Positions 9,489-17,153 of a DNA stretch of 64,000 nt are shown in pieces; within the stretch, counting starts at the first letter, position 1, and each line of letters starts with the position of its first letter. A program made the position numbers and the translations under genes. This stretch comes from CBDBGD01 sp965205235. Its GTDB lineage: Bacteria; Chloroflexota; Dehalococcoidia; Lucifugimonadales; UBA1127. The notes below the pieces were generated by a model that worked only from the letters and a program-made list of their open reading frames with translations, had not been told where the DNA came from and did not search any database. The stretch covers positions 265,533 to 329,532 of the forward strand of contig CBDBGD010000008.1 of assembly GCA_965205235.1 (NCBI GenBank). The letters are read 5' to 3'.

Positions 9489-9809
9489 CTATCCGCCGCC
9501 GCCACCGTCACCGCCGTCTCCGCCGTCGCCGCCGGGCGCTTGGGGGTCGGGCAGCGCGTTGTCGATGTCCACGGCCGGGTCCACGACGGCGTTCATCACC
9601 AGATCCACGACACCGTAGGCGACCAGGGCCAGCACGATGCCCGCGAGGGCGGTCATCATTGCGCTCTTGCCCCGCTCCATCTGGTGGGGCGCTCCCGAGG
9701 CCGTGAGGTAGAGGTACGCGCCGTAGATGAAGAAGCCGACGCCTATCCCTCCCACGACGCCCAGCATGATTCCCACCAGGTTCGAGATGGTCTGCGTCAG
9801 TTGTTCCAT
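9489..9809 (-). CDS. TrbC/VirB2-like pilin candidate 2
   Basis: A 106-aa protein with two strongly hydrophobic helices (IMLGVVGGIGVGFFIYGAYL and the segment MMTALAGIVLALVAYGVVDL) and a C-terminal tail made almost only of Gly and Asp. It resembles the short pilin-like conjugal transfer proteins of Gram-positive and mycoplasma ICEs (Mbov_0395 type). The ATG is chosen because GAGGAGAAAGAGGGA lies directly upstream; longer readings have no such signal. A second pilin-like gene lies at 7417-7749, so the apparatus may have two pilin-type subunits or one chaperone-like subunit. Confidence 0.62.
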   Translation of the reverse strand: MEQLTQTISNLVGIMLGVVGGIGVGFFIYGAYLYLTASGAPHQMERGKSAMMTALAGIVLALVAYGVVDLVMNAVVDPAVDIDNALPDPQAPGGDGGDGGDGGGGG

Positions 9810-9962
9810 TCCCTCTTTCTCCTCTCTTTGTTGCCGGAGCCTTCCGCTCGTCCCTGTCGTTCGTTGCTTTGTGCGTCCCGTTAGCTGCACATCGCCGCGC
9901 CTCCCGCTGTGGTATAGGCGACGCGGGCGAGACCCGCGCCTGCATGATTTCGTTGTGTGGGG

Positions 9963-10940
9963 CTACTCGCCGCTGCTCCGGGGCGCTGCGCCACTCTGTC
10001 CACCCGCCGACGGGGTCGCCATCGACGCTGCTGAGCTGATGCCAACCGCAGCCGCCGACAATCCCGCCTTGGCGGTAATGGCTCCCACGGCAGCGCCTCC
10101 GGGCCCTCCCGCCGCGCCGCCCGCCATCAGGCCCAGGACCTTGCCGGACCGCACAAAGGACGCGGGCAGGTTCATCCCGAAATAGAGCATCGAGAGCCAG
10201 CTATCGAATGTCCCGGCGTTCCCCAGGAGGGTCGGAACCCTGGTCGCCATGTAGATGAAGGCCAGGGACATCAAGAGCTTCCAGATCAGGTCCTGGACCG
10301 GCTCGAATGCTGCGATAGGGGCCACCTCGTTCAGGAGAGCAAACCCCATCGCAAGGACCATGAGCTGGATGGCCTGCTGGAAGGTGGTCGTCATGAAGAG
10401 GCGGAGCCAGTGGCGGCCCCAGCCCGCCGTGTGCGGCAGAATCCACAGCCCCATTGCGATGGGAGCCAGGGCGAGCAGGATGTCGATGAGGGCCAGGCGC
10501 AGCACCATCTGCACGATGACGTAGAGGACGAAGAAGCCGTAGACCAGGTAGAGGACCGCCAGGAGCAGGGCCATCCCCACGCTCCCGGCGTTGACGGCGG
10601 TGAGCAGGGTGTCCAGGGTGGAGCGGAGCATGTCGCCCGCCGTGACGTTCAGGGAGGCGGCGACGAAGCCGGAGATGGTGTCGGCCACGTCCAGGACCAG
10701 GGCGCACCACCACAGGGACGACGCGGCGGCGACGAGGCCGAGGACGAGCCTGGGCACCAGCTCCCGCCATCCCGCCTGCTGCCGTCCCAGGTGCTCGGCC
10801 ATGATGAGACTGAGGCCCATCCAGCCGAGGATCACGATCAGGGCGCCCGATGTGATGGCCCAGACGACCATCCATGCCTGGCGCACGATGTCGTGGGCGT
10901 AGGTCAGGTCGGGAGGGGTGCCGGTGATGATGTCGCTCAT
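9963..10940 (-). CDS. VirB6/TrbL-like polytopic membrane protein
   Basis: A 325-aa protein with at least six hydrophobic helices (for example WAITSGALIVILGWMGLSLI, SVGMALLLAVLYLVYGFFVL and LIWKLLMSLAFIYMA) and a low-complexity Gly/Ala/Ser-rich cytoplasmic tail. In conjugative systems VirB6/TrbL forms the inner-membrane part of the translocation channel. The sequence alone does not prove the family, but topology, tail and position between a pilin-like gene and an exported protein fit. The ATG follows the upstream gene by only three bases, so it is probably translationally coupled. Confidence 0.72.
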   Translation of the reverse strand: MSDIITGTPPDLTYAHDIVRQAWMVVWAITSGALIVILGWMGLSLIMAEHLGRQQAGWRELVPRLVLGLVAAASSLWWCALVLDVADTISGFVAASLNVTAGDMLRSTLDTLLTAVNAGSVGMALLLAVLYLVYGFFVLYVIVQMVLRLALIDILLALAPIAMGLWILPHTAGWGRHWLRLFMTTTFQQAIQLMVLAMGFALLNEVAPIAAFEPVQDLIWKLLMSLAFIYMATRVPTLLGNAGTFDSWLSMLYFGMNLPASFVRSGKVLGLMAGGAAGGPGGAAVGAITAKAGLSAAAVGISSAASMATPSAGGQSGAAPRSSGE

Positions 10941-10943
10941 CGC

Positions 10944-11549
10944 CTACCCACCCCCGCAGTTCTCGACGTCCTCGCCTGAAGCGTGCTCGATCACCCCGCA
11001 GAGGGTCCCGTGGGCTCCCTCGACCATCCAGCCGGCGAAGGCCCTCGCCCACCGTCCGGGGTTGAGCGCGCTGAGGATCTTGTCCCAGATGCGCCCCGGC
11101 TGGTGGATTGGGACGACTGCGTAGAAGTCTCCCCGCAGCCCGTCCTCGGACTGGGCCAGGATGACCAGCAGGTACGCCCTGTCGCGGTCGAGGTCGGGCT
11201 GCTCGTCCAGGTCGGGGTACTCCCACGAGTACTCCCATCCGTCCGAGCGCTTCTTCTCTCCGCCAGTGACCCGGTACACGGCGCTGATCCAGTCCCCCGT
11301 GTCCGCGTCGCGGACGGCGTAGTGGAGGACCGTGATCTTCCGGTCGAAGACAGGGCGGGCAACGAACTCGCCGCCGCCCTTGCGCTCGACGAACTCCCGG
11401 CCCGCGTTGACCAGGGTCAGCCTATCGCCGGGCGGGGTCTGGGCGAGGGCAGTGGCGCCCGCGGGTATCGCAAGAAGCGCCGCCAGAAGCATCGCGGATG
11501 CCAGGGGAATCAGCCATCTTGCCGACCGGAGATTCGATTTCAACGCCAA
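10944..11549 (-). CDS. exported protein, first gene of transfer operon
   Basis: About 201 aa with an N-terminal signal peptide (WLIPLASAMLLAALLAIPAG, then ATALAQ as a likely cleavage site) and a soluble exported domain rich in aromatic and acidic residues (SWEYPDLDEQPDLDRDRAYL). No known domain recognised. The start is set at TTG (11549) because AGAGAGG lies eight bases upstream; GTG at 11558 is too close to that site, and the ATG at 11663 would place about 40 non-signal-like residues before the signal peptide. It is the promoter-proximal gene of the minus-strand transfer operon. Confidence 0.6.
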   Translation of the reverse strand: MALKSNLRSARWLIPLASAMLLAALLAIPAGATALAQTPPGDRLTLVNAGREFVERKGGGEFVARPVFDRKITVLHYAVRDADTGDWISAVYRVTGGEKKRSDGWEYSWEYPDLDEQPDLDRDRAYLLVILAQSEDGLRGDFYAVVPIHQPGRIWDKILSALNPGRWARAFAGWMVEGAHGTLCGVIEHASGEDVENCGGG

Positions 11550-12018
11550 CTCGTTCACCTCTCTGCGGTTTCGTGCGGCCCATCGGTTCGGGGTCGCCGC
11601 AGAAGAGTCTGAACAACCGAAACCCGGCAAGAAACAGCCTGAAAGGTATAGCGAACGATGCACCTTTCAAGGGAGTTGGAAACCGGACTCGCCCGTGCTG
11701 TCATGGGGGTGTACAGGAAATGGAGTTGGGTGACGGCGTCGCCCTGTGGGGGATTTCGTAGCTGAAATGGGGGTAAAGCACCCCCTACAGGAGGTGAGCG
11801 GCGAACACTCTGGGTTAAGTCCCGGCTCCGGTCGGAAACGCCGAAGCCCTACCGATGTCGGGGGGCAGGACGGGACGGAAAACTGCGGCCCCGTGGGACG
11901 AGGGTGTTGCGTTAGCCGATGGATGCGGGGGTGCAGGACGCCGGTCGGAGTCAGCGGCGGAGACCGGGCCAAAGCTGGACCGAAGTGGCAGGCAGTTCAG
12001 AAGAAGGAGGAAATTGCC
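11550..12018. promoter_or_regulatory. divergent control region between transfer and DNA-processing arms
   Basis: A 470-base gap from which both arms of the element diverge, so both promoters should lie here. It contains an extended imperfect inverted repeat at 11743-11791: CCTGTGGGGG (11743-11752) pairs with CCCCCTACAGG (11781-11791), and ATTTC pairs with GAAAT inside it. A competing small hairpin GGGGG-TAAAGCA-CCCCC lies at 11769-11785. No convincing protein is encoded. An operator or oriT function is possible but unproven. Confidence 0.5.
11743..11791. repeat. imperfect inverted repeat in divergent region
   Basis: The outer arms at 11743-11752 and 11781-11791 are complementary over ten pairs with one bulged base. 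The inner arms ATTTC (11753-11757) and GAAAT (11764-11768) are fully complementary. The strand between the inner right arm and the outer right arm carries GGGGG that can instead pair with the CCCCC of the outer arm, so two alternative folds exist. Confidence 0.5.
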
Positions 12019-12849
12019 ATGAAAACCACCGAACACGGCATCGAAAACAGCAGGGACGTGGAGAACATCCACCACATGCGGCTCATGGCGTTGCTGCAGG
12101 AGCTGGTGCGGGAGAAGGGCTACAAGGGCGCCGCCCGGGTGCTGGAGATAGACCCGCAGACGGTGACGGACAGCGCCAAGACGGGCAGACTCTCACGGCG
12201 GACCCGGGACGCCCTGGAGCGGGCATTGCAGGAGGGCGTGGGGTCGGCGGCTGAGCGGCAGCGCAGGCGCAACGAGGAGCTGGAGGGGCGGCTGAAGGAG
12301 CTTGAGGAGAGCCACGACGCCCTGGGCAAGGAGGTGCGCAAGCGCCTGGCGACCCTCGAAGGGCGCAGCGCGGCCATGCCCGGCGGCGCCCCCCAGAGTA
12401 CCGGGGCCGATCACGCTGGCGCCGGCCCCTCCCCCAAGGCTGAGCATGCGACGGGAGCAGGCGGCAGGAGACCCCCGACGAGACCCTCGATGCGGCGGGA
12501 GCACCCCGACCTGGCGACGCTGGAGCCGGCCGATGATGACCAAGAGGTCTTCGGCGAGGCCTGGCCACTCATCGTCGAGTGGCGAGGGCTCAGGGAGACC
12601 CACCCCAACGACGGCGGAGGCCTTGCGTGGCTGACGGACCACGTGCGCCTGCTGGAGGTGGAGCTGGTGCTGCTGGAGGCGCACGGGCTGACGCTGCCGC
12701 CGGAGAAGCAGCCGCTGCGGGGTCTGGACCGCAGCGGGCAGATCAGCTGGCGCAGGGCCGCTCTCTTCGACACGCGGAGAGAGCGCAGAAGGGCCGAGGT
12801 CCTGGACACGGCTTGGAGCATCGTGACCCTCCGATTCTGGCGCAAATGA
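12019..12849 (+). CDS. HTH plus coiled-coil protein, first gene of DNA-processing arm
   Basis: A 276-aa protein. Residues about 20-65 look like a helix-turn-helix (GYKGAARVLEIDPQTVTDSA). A Glu/Arg-rich coiled coil follows at about 75-120, then a Pro/Gly linker, then a helical C-terminal domain (residues about 160-275) with no known match. The ATG is preceded by AAGAAGGAGGAAA; the long upstream extension of the frame has no coding character. As the leading gene of the plus arm, it could be a regulator or a partitioning/DNA-binding protein. Function is not known. Confidence 0.65.
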   Translation: MKTTEHGIENSRDVENIHHMRLMALLQELVREKGYKGAARVLEIDPQTVTDSAKTGRLSRRTRDALERALQEGVGSAAERQRRRNEELEGRLKELEESHDALGKEVRKRLATLEGRSAAMPGGAPQSTGADHAGAGPSPKAEHATGAGGRRPPTRPSMRREHPDLATLEPADDDQEVFGEAWPLIVEWRGLRETHPNDGGGLAWLTDHVRLLEVELVLLEAHGLTLPPEKQPLRGLDRSGQISWRRAALFDTRRERRRAEVLDTAWSIVTLRFWRK

Positions 12850-13522
12850 CCGGGGCGTCGCGTTGCCGGACGGTTCATCCGAACTTTTTCCGAGGTACTT
12901 CACAACCAAACAGAACGATGTGGGCTGCTGGACGGCAAAAGTCTTCCATCGCGGTTCGGAGTGCGGCAATAATGGCCTCGCTGTTGGCTTTCTCCAAGGT
13001 TTCCGACCTAGAAACCTGGGTGCGTGATCCCTGTTGCACGGGTTGACCTGCGGGTCGCCCAAGAGGGAACGCTGGCGCTGCGGAGTTGACGTTGGTCCTT
13101 CGCAACCAGCACGGACCGGATCGACGGGGTTTGACATGAGTCCCCCGTCCTCGGTCCAGTCCGGCGGATGGAGTTTGACGCTGGTCCTCCACCGCTGGAC
13201 GCCTGCGACGGAGCCCTGAGCTTCGTCCTCGAGCATCGGTCGGAACGGGTCTTCCCCTCCGGCCGGTTCCTCATGACTGCGGCACGGCTGGTACACAGCC
13301 CTGGCCGCAGCTTCGACACGCGCCGGTCTGCCAGTGAGTGGCAGGCTGGCCGCTTTCCGTCTCGCAGCTTCCCAGGTCGAGCCTTGTCCTGGGCCGGGCT
13401 GCCTCTTCTCTCACCCCGACATCTCCTGCGTTCGCCGTGCGACCGTGGGCGGAGTGCGACTTCTGCTCGGGGTGGCGGGTTTCATCGGCATCGGCACAAA
13501 TCGGCAAAGGAGGTGCATCGGC
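12850..13522. other. roughly 670-base gap without a convincing gene
   Basis: No frame shows good coding character with a ribosome site. Two imperfect copies of GGAGTT(T)GACG(T/C)TGGTCC occur near 13083 and 13169. A minus-strand stretch at about 12875-13010 reads like the C-terminus of a protein (ANSEAIIAALRTAMEDFC), is less GC-rich than its surroundings, and may be a gene relic. The position just after the first gene of the plus arm would suit a cis-acting site such as oriT or a replication origin, but nothing here proves that. Confidence 0.35.
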
Positions 13523-13564
13523 ATGGACGGATCAAGTACACAGTCAGGCGAAGGAGGTGACGCA

Positions 13565-13819
13565 ATGGCGGAACGGTACACGCGACCCAGCGCGAGGCAG
13601 ATCGCAGACCTGATCTGGAGTCCCGACGAGCCGGTGAGCGACGCGACGGCCAGGGCCCCCGAGAAGCGGCCGTGGTGGAAGCGCAAGCCGGTGGTCGTTG
13701 GCGGGGTGATGGCGCTGCTCATCGCGCCGCCGCTGCTGACCTTCGACGGCGAGCTGGCCTTCCTCAACCTGTTCGGGCTGGGCATCGCCTGGCTGCTGCT
13801 CAGGCGGTTCATACGCTGA
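13565..13819 (+). CDS. small membrane protein
   Basis: An 84-aa protein: a polar N-terminus, a basic segment (KRPWWKRKP), then two hydrophobic stretches (VVVGGVMALLIAPPLL and LAFLNLFGLGIAWLLL) and a short Arg-rich end, giving a two-helix hairpin membrane protein. Two in-frame starts each have a strong Shine-Dalgarno: ATG 13523 (AAAGGAGG, nine bases) and ATG 13565 (GAAGGAGG, seven bases). I favour 13565 but both may be used. No family recognised. Confidence 0.6.
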   Translation: MAERYTRPSARQIADLIWSPDEPVSDATARAPEKRPWWKRKPVVVGGVMALLIAPPLLTFDGELAFLNLFGLGIAWLLLRRFIR

Positions 13820-13865
13820 ACTGCGAGGTCTCCGGGCCTCGCACCAACAATCCATCCCAAATCGC

Positions 13866-13897
13866 AAGGGGTCGTCTCCATCCGGGGGCGGCCCCTT
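13866..13897 (+). terminator. GC hairpin with T-rich tail (intergenic hairpin family, copy 1)
   Basis: AAGGGGTCG (13866-13874) pairs with CGGCCCCTT (13889-13897) with one G-U pair, followed by TCTTCTTTG. This fits an intrinsic terminator or attenuator after the small membrane protein gene. Related GGGG(Y)CG...CGGCCCC hairpins recur after other genes in this arm. Confidence 0.55.
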
Positions 13898-13964
13898 CTT
13901 CTTTGCCCGCGACGCGGGCGCACGGATTCGAGGCAACGAAGCACAAGCACTAAGGAGGTACGTG

Positions 13965-14456
13965 ATGACGACGGCGACTCTGACAGCGGGCAACGGGACG
14001 ATGGATGTGGTGGACAGGCCCAGGCGGAGCCTCGAGGAGTTGGTCGACCAGCTCTTCGCCTCAATGGGGTTCACGGACGAGCCGGAGGCTCAGGTGGAGC
14101 CTGAGACGTCGGTGGTGGAGCTGGGCGCGACGCGCTCGATCCACGAGGCTCGGCGTCTCAGGCAGGCGGGCGACGTCGACGGCGCCCTGGGGGTTCTCGC
14201 TGCCGTTGACGCAGCGAAGGCGACGCCGAAGGAGACCCGGTGGGCCTTCTCCGAGTGGACGCAGCTCCTGAAGCGGCGGTTCGGGAAACGGGGGACGATG
14301 GTCTACAGCCAGGGCACGGGGCGGGCCGCCGCGCTCATGCCGCATGGTGACGGGACGCTGGTGGTCGCGGCGGTGCTGGGGATGCGCTGGCGACCGGGCA
14401 AGGTCGTCTCGGAGCGCAGCCTCCGGGGCCTGCGGCCCCTGGTCGGGGGCGCGTGA
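13965..14456 (+). CDS. hypothetical protein upstream of primase
   Basis: A 163-aa soluble protein with an acidic N-terminal half (EELVDQLFASMGFTDEPEAQ), a helical middle resembling a TPR-like pair (HEARRLRQAGDVDGALGVLA) and a small beta-rich C-terminus (GDGTLVVAAVLGMRWRPGKV). No family recognised. The start is ATG 13965, six bases from AAGGAGG; the GTG one codon earlier is too close. Its stop overlaps the primase start (TGATG), so the two are translationally coupled, which suggests a role with the primase. Confidence 0.65.
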   Translation: MTTATLTAGNGTMDVVDRPRRSLEELVDQLFASMGFTDEPEAQVEPETSVVELGATRSIHEARRLRQAGDVDGALGVLAAVDAAKATPKETRWAFSEWTQLLKRRFGKRGTMVYSQGTGRAAALMPHGDGTLVVAAVLGMRWRPGKVVSERSLRGLRPLVGGA

Positions 14457-15502
14457 TGGCCACGGCCAGCGTGGACATCCCGGCGCTGAAGGCCCGCCAC
14501 CCCTTGGGCGACACGGTGGAGGCCGCCGGGGTGCAGCTCAGTGGAAGGGGCAGGGTCCGCCAAGGCGTCTGCCCCTTCCACGACGAGTCGGAGGGCTCGT
14601 TCACGGTGTACGCCGACAGCGAGAGGTGGTACTGCTTCGGCTGCGGTTTGGGCGGCGACGTGCTGGACTTCGTGCAGAGGGCCGAGGGCCTCACCCTGCC
14701 CGAAGCCATCGCGCGGCTGGACGGCAGCCCTGGGCTTGCGCCCAGGGCCGCCAACCGTCCAGCCCGTACGCGGCGTCCTGTGTCCGCCGCGCTTGCTCCC
14801 CGCGACCCCACCCTGCTGACGGCGGCGGCGCGCTTCTACACCGGACGGCTCCGGCGTTCGACAGAAGCGCGGGAGTACCTGGCCTCGCGGGGCGTCGGCC
14901 CCGTCGCCGCAGCCCGCCTGGGTCTCGGCTATGCGCCGGGCGTCGGGCTGCGGCAGGCCCTGGAGTCCCTCGGCTTCTCGGAGAAGCGCATCGGGGACTC
15001 CGGGCTGTTCACCGAGCGAGGTTCGGAGCGGTTCGCCGGCATGGTAGTCGTCCCCGACGCCTCCGGCGGCCTCGTCCGCTGGCTGGCGGGACGGGCCCTG
15101 CAACCGGACGCAAGGCCCCGGTTCCAGGCCCTTCCCGGCCCCAAGCCAGTGCTCGGACTCGGCAGGCTCGGCCCTGCGCCCCCATGGGTCATCGTGGCCG
15201 AGGGCGTCTTCGACTGGCTCCTCCTCATCGGATGGGGCCTCCCCGCCTGCGCCGCCCTGGGCACCCAGGGCGTTGAGCGCATCGCCTCGGCCCTCCGGGG
15301 CTGCCCCCGCGTCTTCCTGGCCTTCGACAACGACGACGCGGGCCGCGAGGCGACGGAGCGGCTTCTGACCCTGCTCGGACGCAGAGCCGCCGCCGTCGCC
15401 CTTGCCCCGGGCATCGGAGACGTGGGCGAGTTCGCCGCCCTCCCACACGGACGGAGCGTCTTCCTCCGCCTGCTCTCGCAGGCCGCCCGCTCCGTCCGCT
15501 AG
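14456..15502 (+). CDS. DnaG-like primase (CHC2 zinc finger plus TOPRIM)
   Basis: A 348-aa compact primase making RNA primers for element replication. The zinc-binding domain is complete: C39, H42, C60 and C63 (CPFH and CFGC). It is followed by LPEAIARLDG, typical of CHC2 domains. The core region has a VGLGYAPG-like segment, then a TOPRIM fold with the acidic EGVFDWLL motif and AFDNDDAGREA. It is shorter than chromosomal DnaG (about 600 aa) and lacks the DnaB-binding tail, as is usual for plasmid and phage primases. It overlaps the preceding gene by one base. Confidence 0.88.
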   Translation: MATASVDIPALKARHPLGDTVEAAGVQLSGRGRVRQGVCPFHDESEGSFTVYADSERWYCFGCGLGGDVLDFVQRAEGLTLPEAIARLDGSPGLAPRAANRPARTRRPVSAALAPRDPTLLTAAARFYTGRLRRSTEAREYLASRGVGPVAAARLGLGYAPGVGLRQALESLGFSEKRIGDSGLFTERGSERFAGMVVVPDASGGLVRWLAGRALQPDARPRFQALPGPKPVLGLGRLGPAPPWVIVAEGVFDWLLLIGWGLPACAALGTQGVERIASALRGCPRVFLAFDNDDAGREATERLLTLLGRRAAAVALAPGIGDVGEFAALPHGRSVFLRLLSQAARSVR

Positions 15503-15541
15503 CGGCTCCCAGCCGCTTCTCAGCGGGCACCCCCGCCCGCT
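15501..15541 (+). terminator. tandem GC hairpins after primase gene
   Basis: AGCGGCT (15501-15507) pairs perfectly with AGCCGCT (15511-15517) across a three-base loop. A second stem follows at 15522-15528 (AGCGGGC) with 15535-15541 (GCCCGCT). There is no long T tract, so attenuation, mRNA protection or Rho-dependent termination are all possible. Confidence 0.4.
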
Positions 15542-15683
15542 CTTCACCCATCCCACGCTCATCTCACAGGAGGTCCTATGCCCGATTCACGACGGAGCTT
15601 GCCCCGCGCACGGGCTTTCCCGTAGGGGAATCCCCGCACCGCTCATTCGCTACAGGAACGACAGACAAGGAAGGAGAACAGAG

Positions 15684-16499
15684 ATGTTCAACAGGAACGG
15701 AAACAACGGCGCCGCAGTCGGCTCTCGGAACGGCAACGGGCACAAGCCCGAGGCCGCCATCCCCGCCGAGCACGCGCTGCTCTGGGACGGGCTCCCGCCC
15801 GTCGTCACCCAGAAGCTCGACCAGCCCCTCGATTCGGCGCTGGTCTCCCAGCGCAGGGGGCGCGGCGGCAGGACCTTCGACTACCTCGAAGGCCACACCG
15901 TCATCGCCCAGGCCAACGCCATCTTCGGCTACGGAGGGTGGGGCTACGAGCTGGCGGGCGACGTGACGCTGCGCCGGGTCGAGACCGTCGATCCCCAGAC
16001 CGGCGAGGCGAAGGTCTCGCTCGGCTACAGAGCCCCGGTGCGGGTCACCGTCGCGGGCGCGCCGCCCCGCACCGACCTCGGCGTCCACCCGGTCACCGAG
16101 GACAACTTCGACGGGCACGACACCGCGATGAAGGGCGCCGTGACGGATGGGGTAAAGCGGGCCTTCCGCAGCTTCGGCGTCCAGTTCGGCAACGCCTTCT
16201 ACGGCGACCAACCGCCGGCCGGCGCCCCCCAGCCGGAGCGGGCGCCTGCGCAGGCCAAGGCGGAGCCCGCCAAGCCGCAGACGGAGGCCAGGGGCCGCAG
16301 CGACGCCCAGATCGCCAAGCTGCGCAAGCGGCTCTTCAAGATCGCCGCCGAGCAGGGTCTGGGCGAGGACCAGGTGCGGGCCGCCGTCGTCGACCGGACG
16401 GGCAAGGGCATGGACGACCTGACGGCCGCCGAGCTCGGGCCGCTGGTGGAGGCCGCCTCCAACAAGCTCCGGCAAATGCAGCAGGCCAAGGCCTCCTAG
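15684..16499 (+). CDS. Rad52/Rad22-family single-strand annealing protein
   Basis: A 271-aa recombinase that anneals complementary single strands. The Rad52 core is clear at residues about 30-175: LEGHTVIAQANAIFGYGGWG, a long beta hairpin, then GAVTDGVKRAFRSFG and FGNAFYGD. The C-terminal part (residues about 205-271) is a separate helical domain (QIAKLRKRLFKIAAEQGLGE) after a Pro/Ala linker, of the type that often follows phage annealases. ATG with AAGGAGAA upstream. Together with the nearby SSB, RadC and Cas4-like nuclease it forms a phage-style recombination module. Confidence 0.85.
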   Translation: MFNRNGNNGAAVGSRNGNGHKPEAAIPAEHALLWDGLPPVVTQKLDQPLDSALVSQRRGRGGRTFDYLEGHTVIAQANAIFGYGGWGYELAGDVTLRRVETVDPQTGEAKVSLGYRAPVRVTVAGAPPRTDLGVHPVTEDNFDGHDTAMKGAVTDGVKRAFRSFGVQFGNAFYGDQPPAGAPQPERAPAQAKAEPAKPQTEARGRSDAQIAKLRKRLFKIAAEQGLGEDQVRAAVVDRTGKGMDDLTAAELGPLVEAASNKLRQMQQAKAS

Positions 16500-16528
16500 T
16501 CCGCCGGTCAAGCGGCACACGGAATCGG

Positions 16529-16557
16529 GCGGGGTCGTCACCTCGGGGCGGCCCCGC
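16529..16557 (+). terminator. intergenic hairpin family, copy 2
   Basis: GCGGGGTCG (16529-16537) pairs with CGGCCCCGC (16549-16557), loop of 11 bases, with one G-U pair. The stem is almost identical to copy 1 at 13866-13897 although the loops differ, and it lies in the same place relative to genes (after a stop, about 30 bases before the next strong ribosome site). Confidence 0.5.
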
Positions 16558-16588
16558 TCTCACATTACAGGGAGGGAGGAAACGACCG

Positions 16589-17092
16589 ATGACTACGGAG
16601 ACCCTGGTAAGCACACCCTGGGGATGGACCCACGACGTCGAGGAGTTGGCCGAGGGCGTCTGGCGGGTGACGACTCCCTCGCATGGCGGGCTGAAACTCA
16701 GCCGGGAGCGGTGGAGCGAGCTTCCCGCCGCCGTCCGCGAGTCCATGCTCACGCCGACCTTCGCCGAGGAGGACTGCGAGGAGCCCATCGTGCGGCTCCT
16801 CCTCGGCATCGGCGACGACGGCGACCGAGAGATGGCCCTGACCGTTGCGGGCTACTTCGACCGCTACGAACCCGCGCTCCGCTTCATCCGCTGCCACCCG
16901 CCCGGCCTGCACTACCACGCCGTCGCCTACCGGGGAGGGCTTGCGTCGGACCTCTTCGAGCGGTTCGACACGAAGGTCGAGGCCGAGTCGTTCACGGGCG
17001 ACCCGGAGAACGTGCGGGCCTACGGGCGGATGGAGGTCGTCGCGTGCAGCGGGACCGGCCCGCGCTGCATCGCTGAGGGGGTGAGGCCATGA
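16589..17092 (+). CDS. DUF7007-like hypothetical protein
   Basis: A 167-aa soluble protein beginning METLVSTPWG-like after the initiator (residues 2-12: TTETLVSTPWG) and containing GWTHDVEELAEGVWRVTTPS, then HGGLKLSRERW. This opening, with a PWG motif followed by a beta-rich block ending in HGG, matches what I recall of the DUF7007 family found in conjugative elements. Function unknown. The start ATG is preceded by GGAGGGAGGAAA. It lies between the annealase and the Cas4-like nuclease genes, so a DNA-processing accessory role is a guess only. Confidence 0.62.
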   Translation: MTTETLVSTPWGWTHDVEELAEGVWRVTTPSHGGLKLSRERWSELPAAVRESMLTPTFAEEDCEEPIVRLLLGIGDDGDREMALTVAGYFDRYEPALRFIRCHPPGLHYHAVAYRGGLASDLFERFDTKVEAESFTGDPENVRAYGRMEVVACSGTGPRCIAEGVRP

Positions 17093-17153
17093 CCGGCCAA
17101 ACGCAGGCCAGGCCCCGCAGCCTGCCCGGCACCACGACCAAGGAGGTAAGACT

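Noticed and set aside
12875..13192. Minus-strand 105-codon gene
   Set aside because: Only the last 40 or so codons look protein-like; the rest lacks coding character and there is no ribosome site. Kept only as a possible relic.
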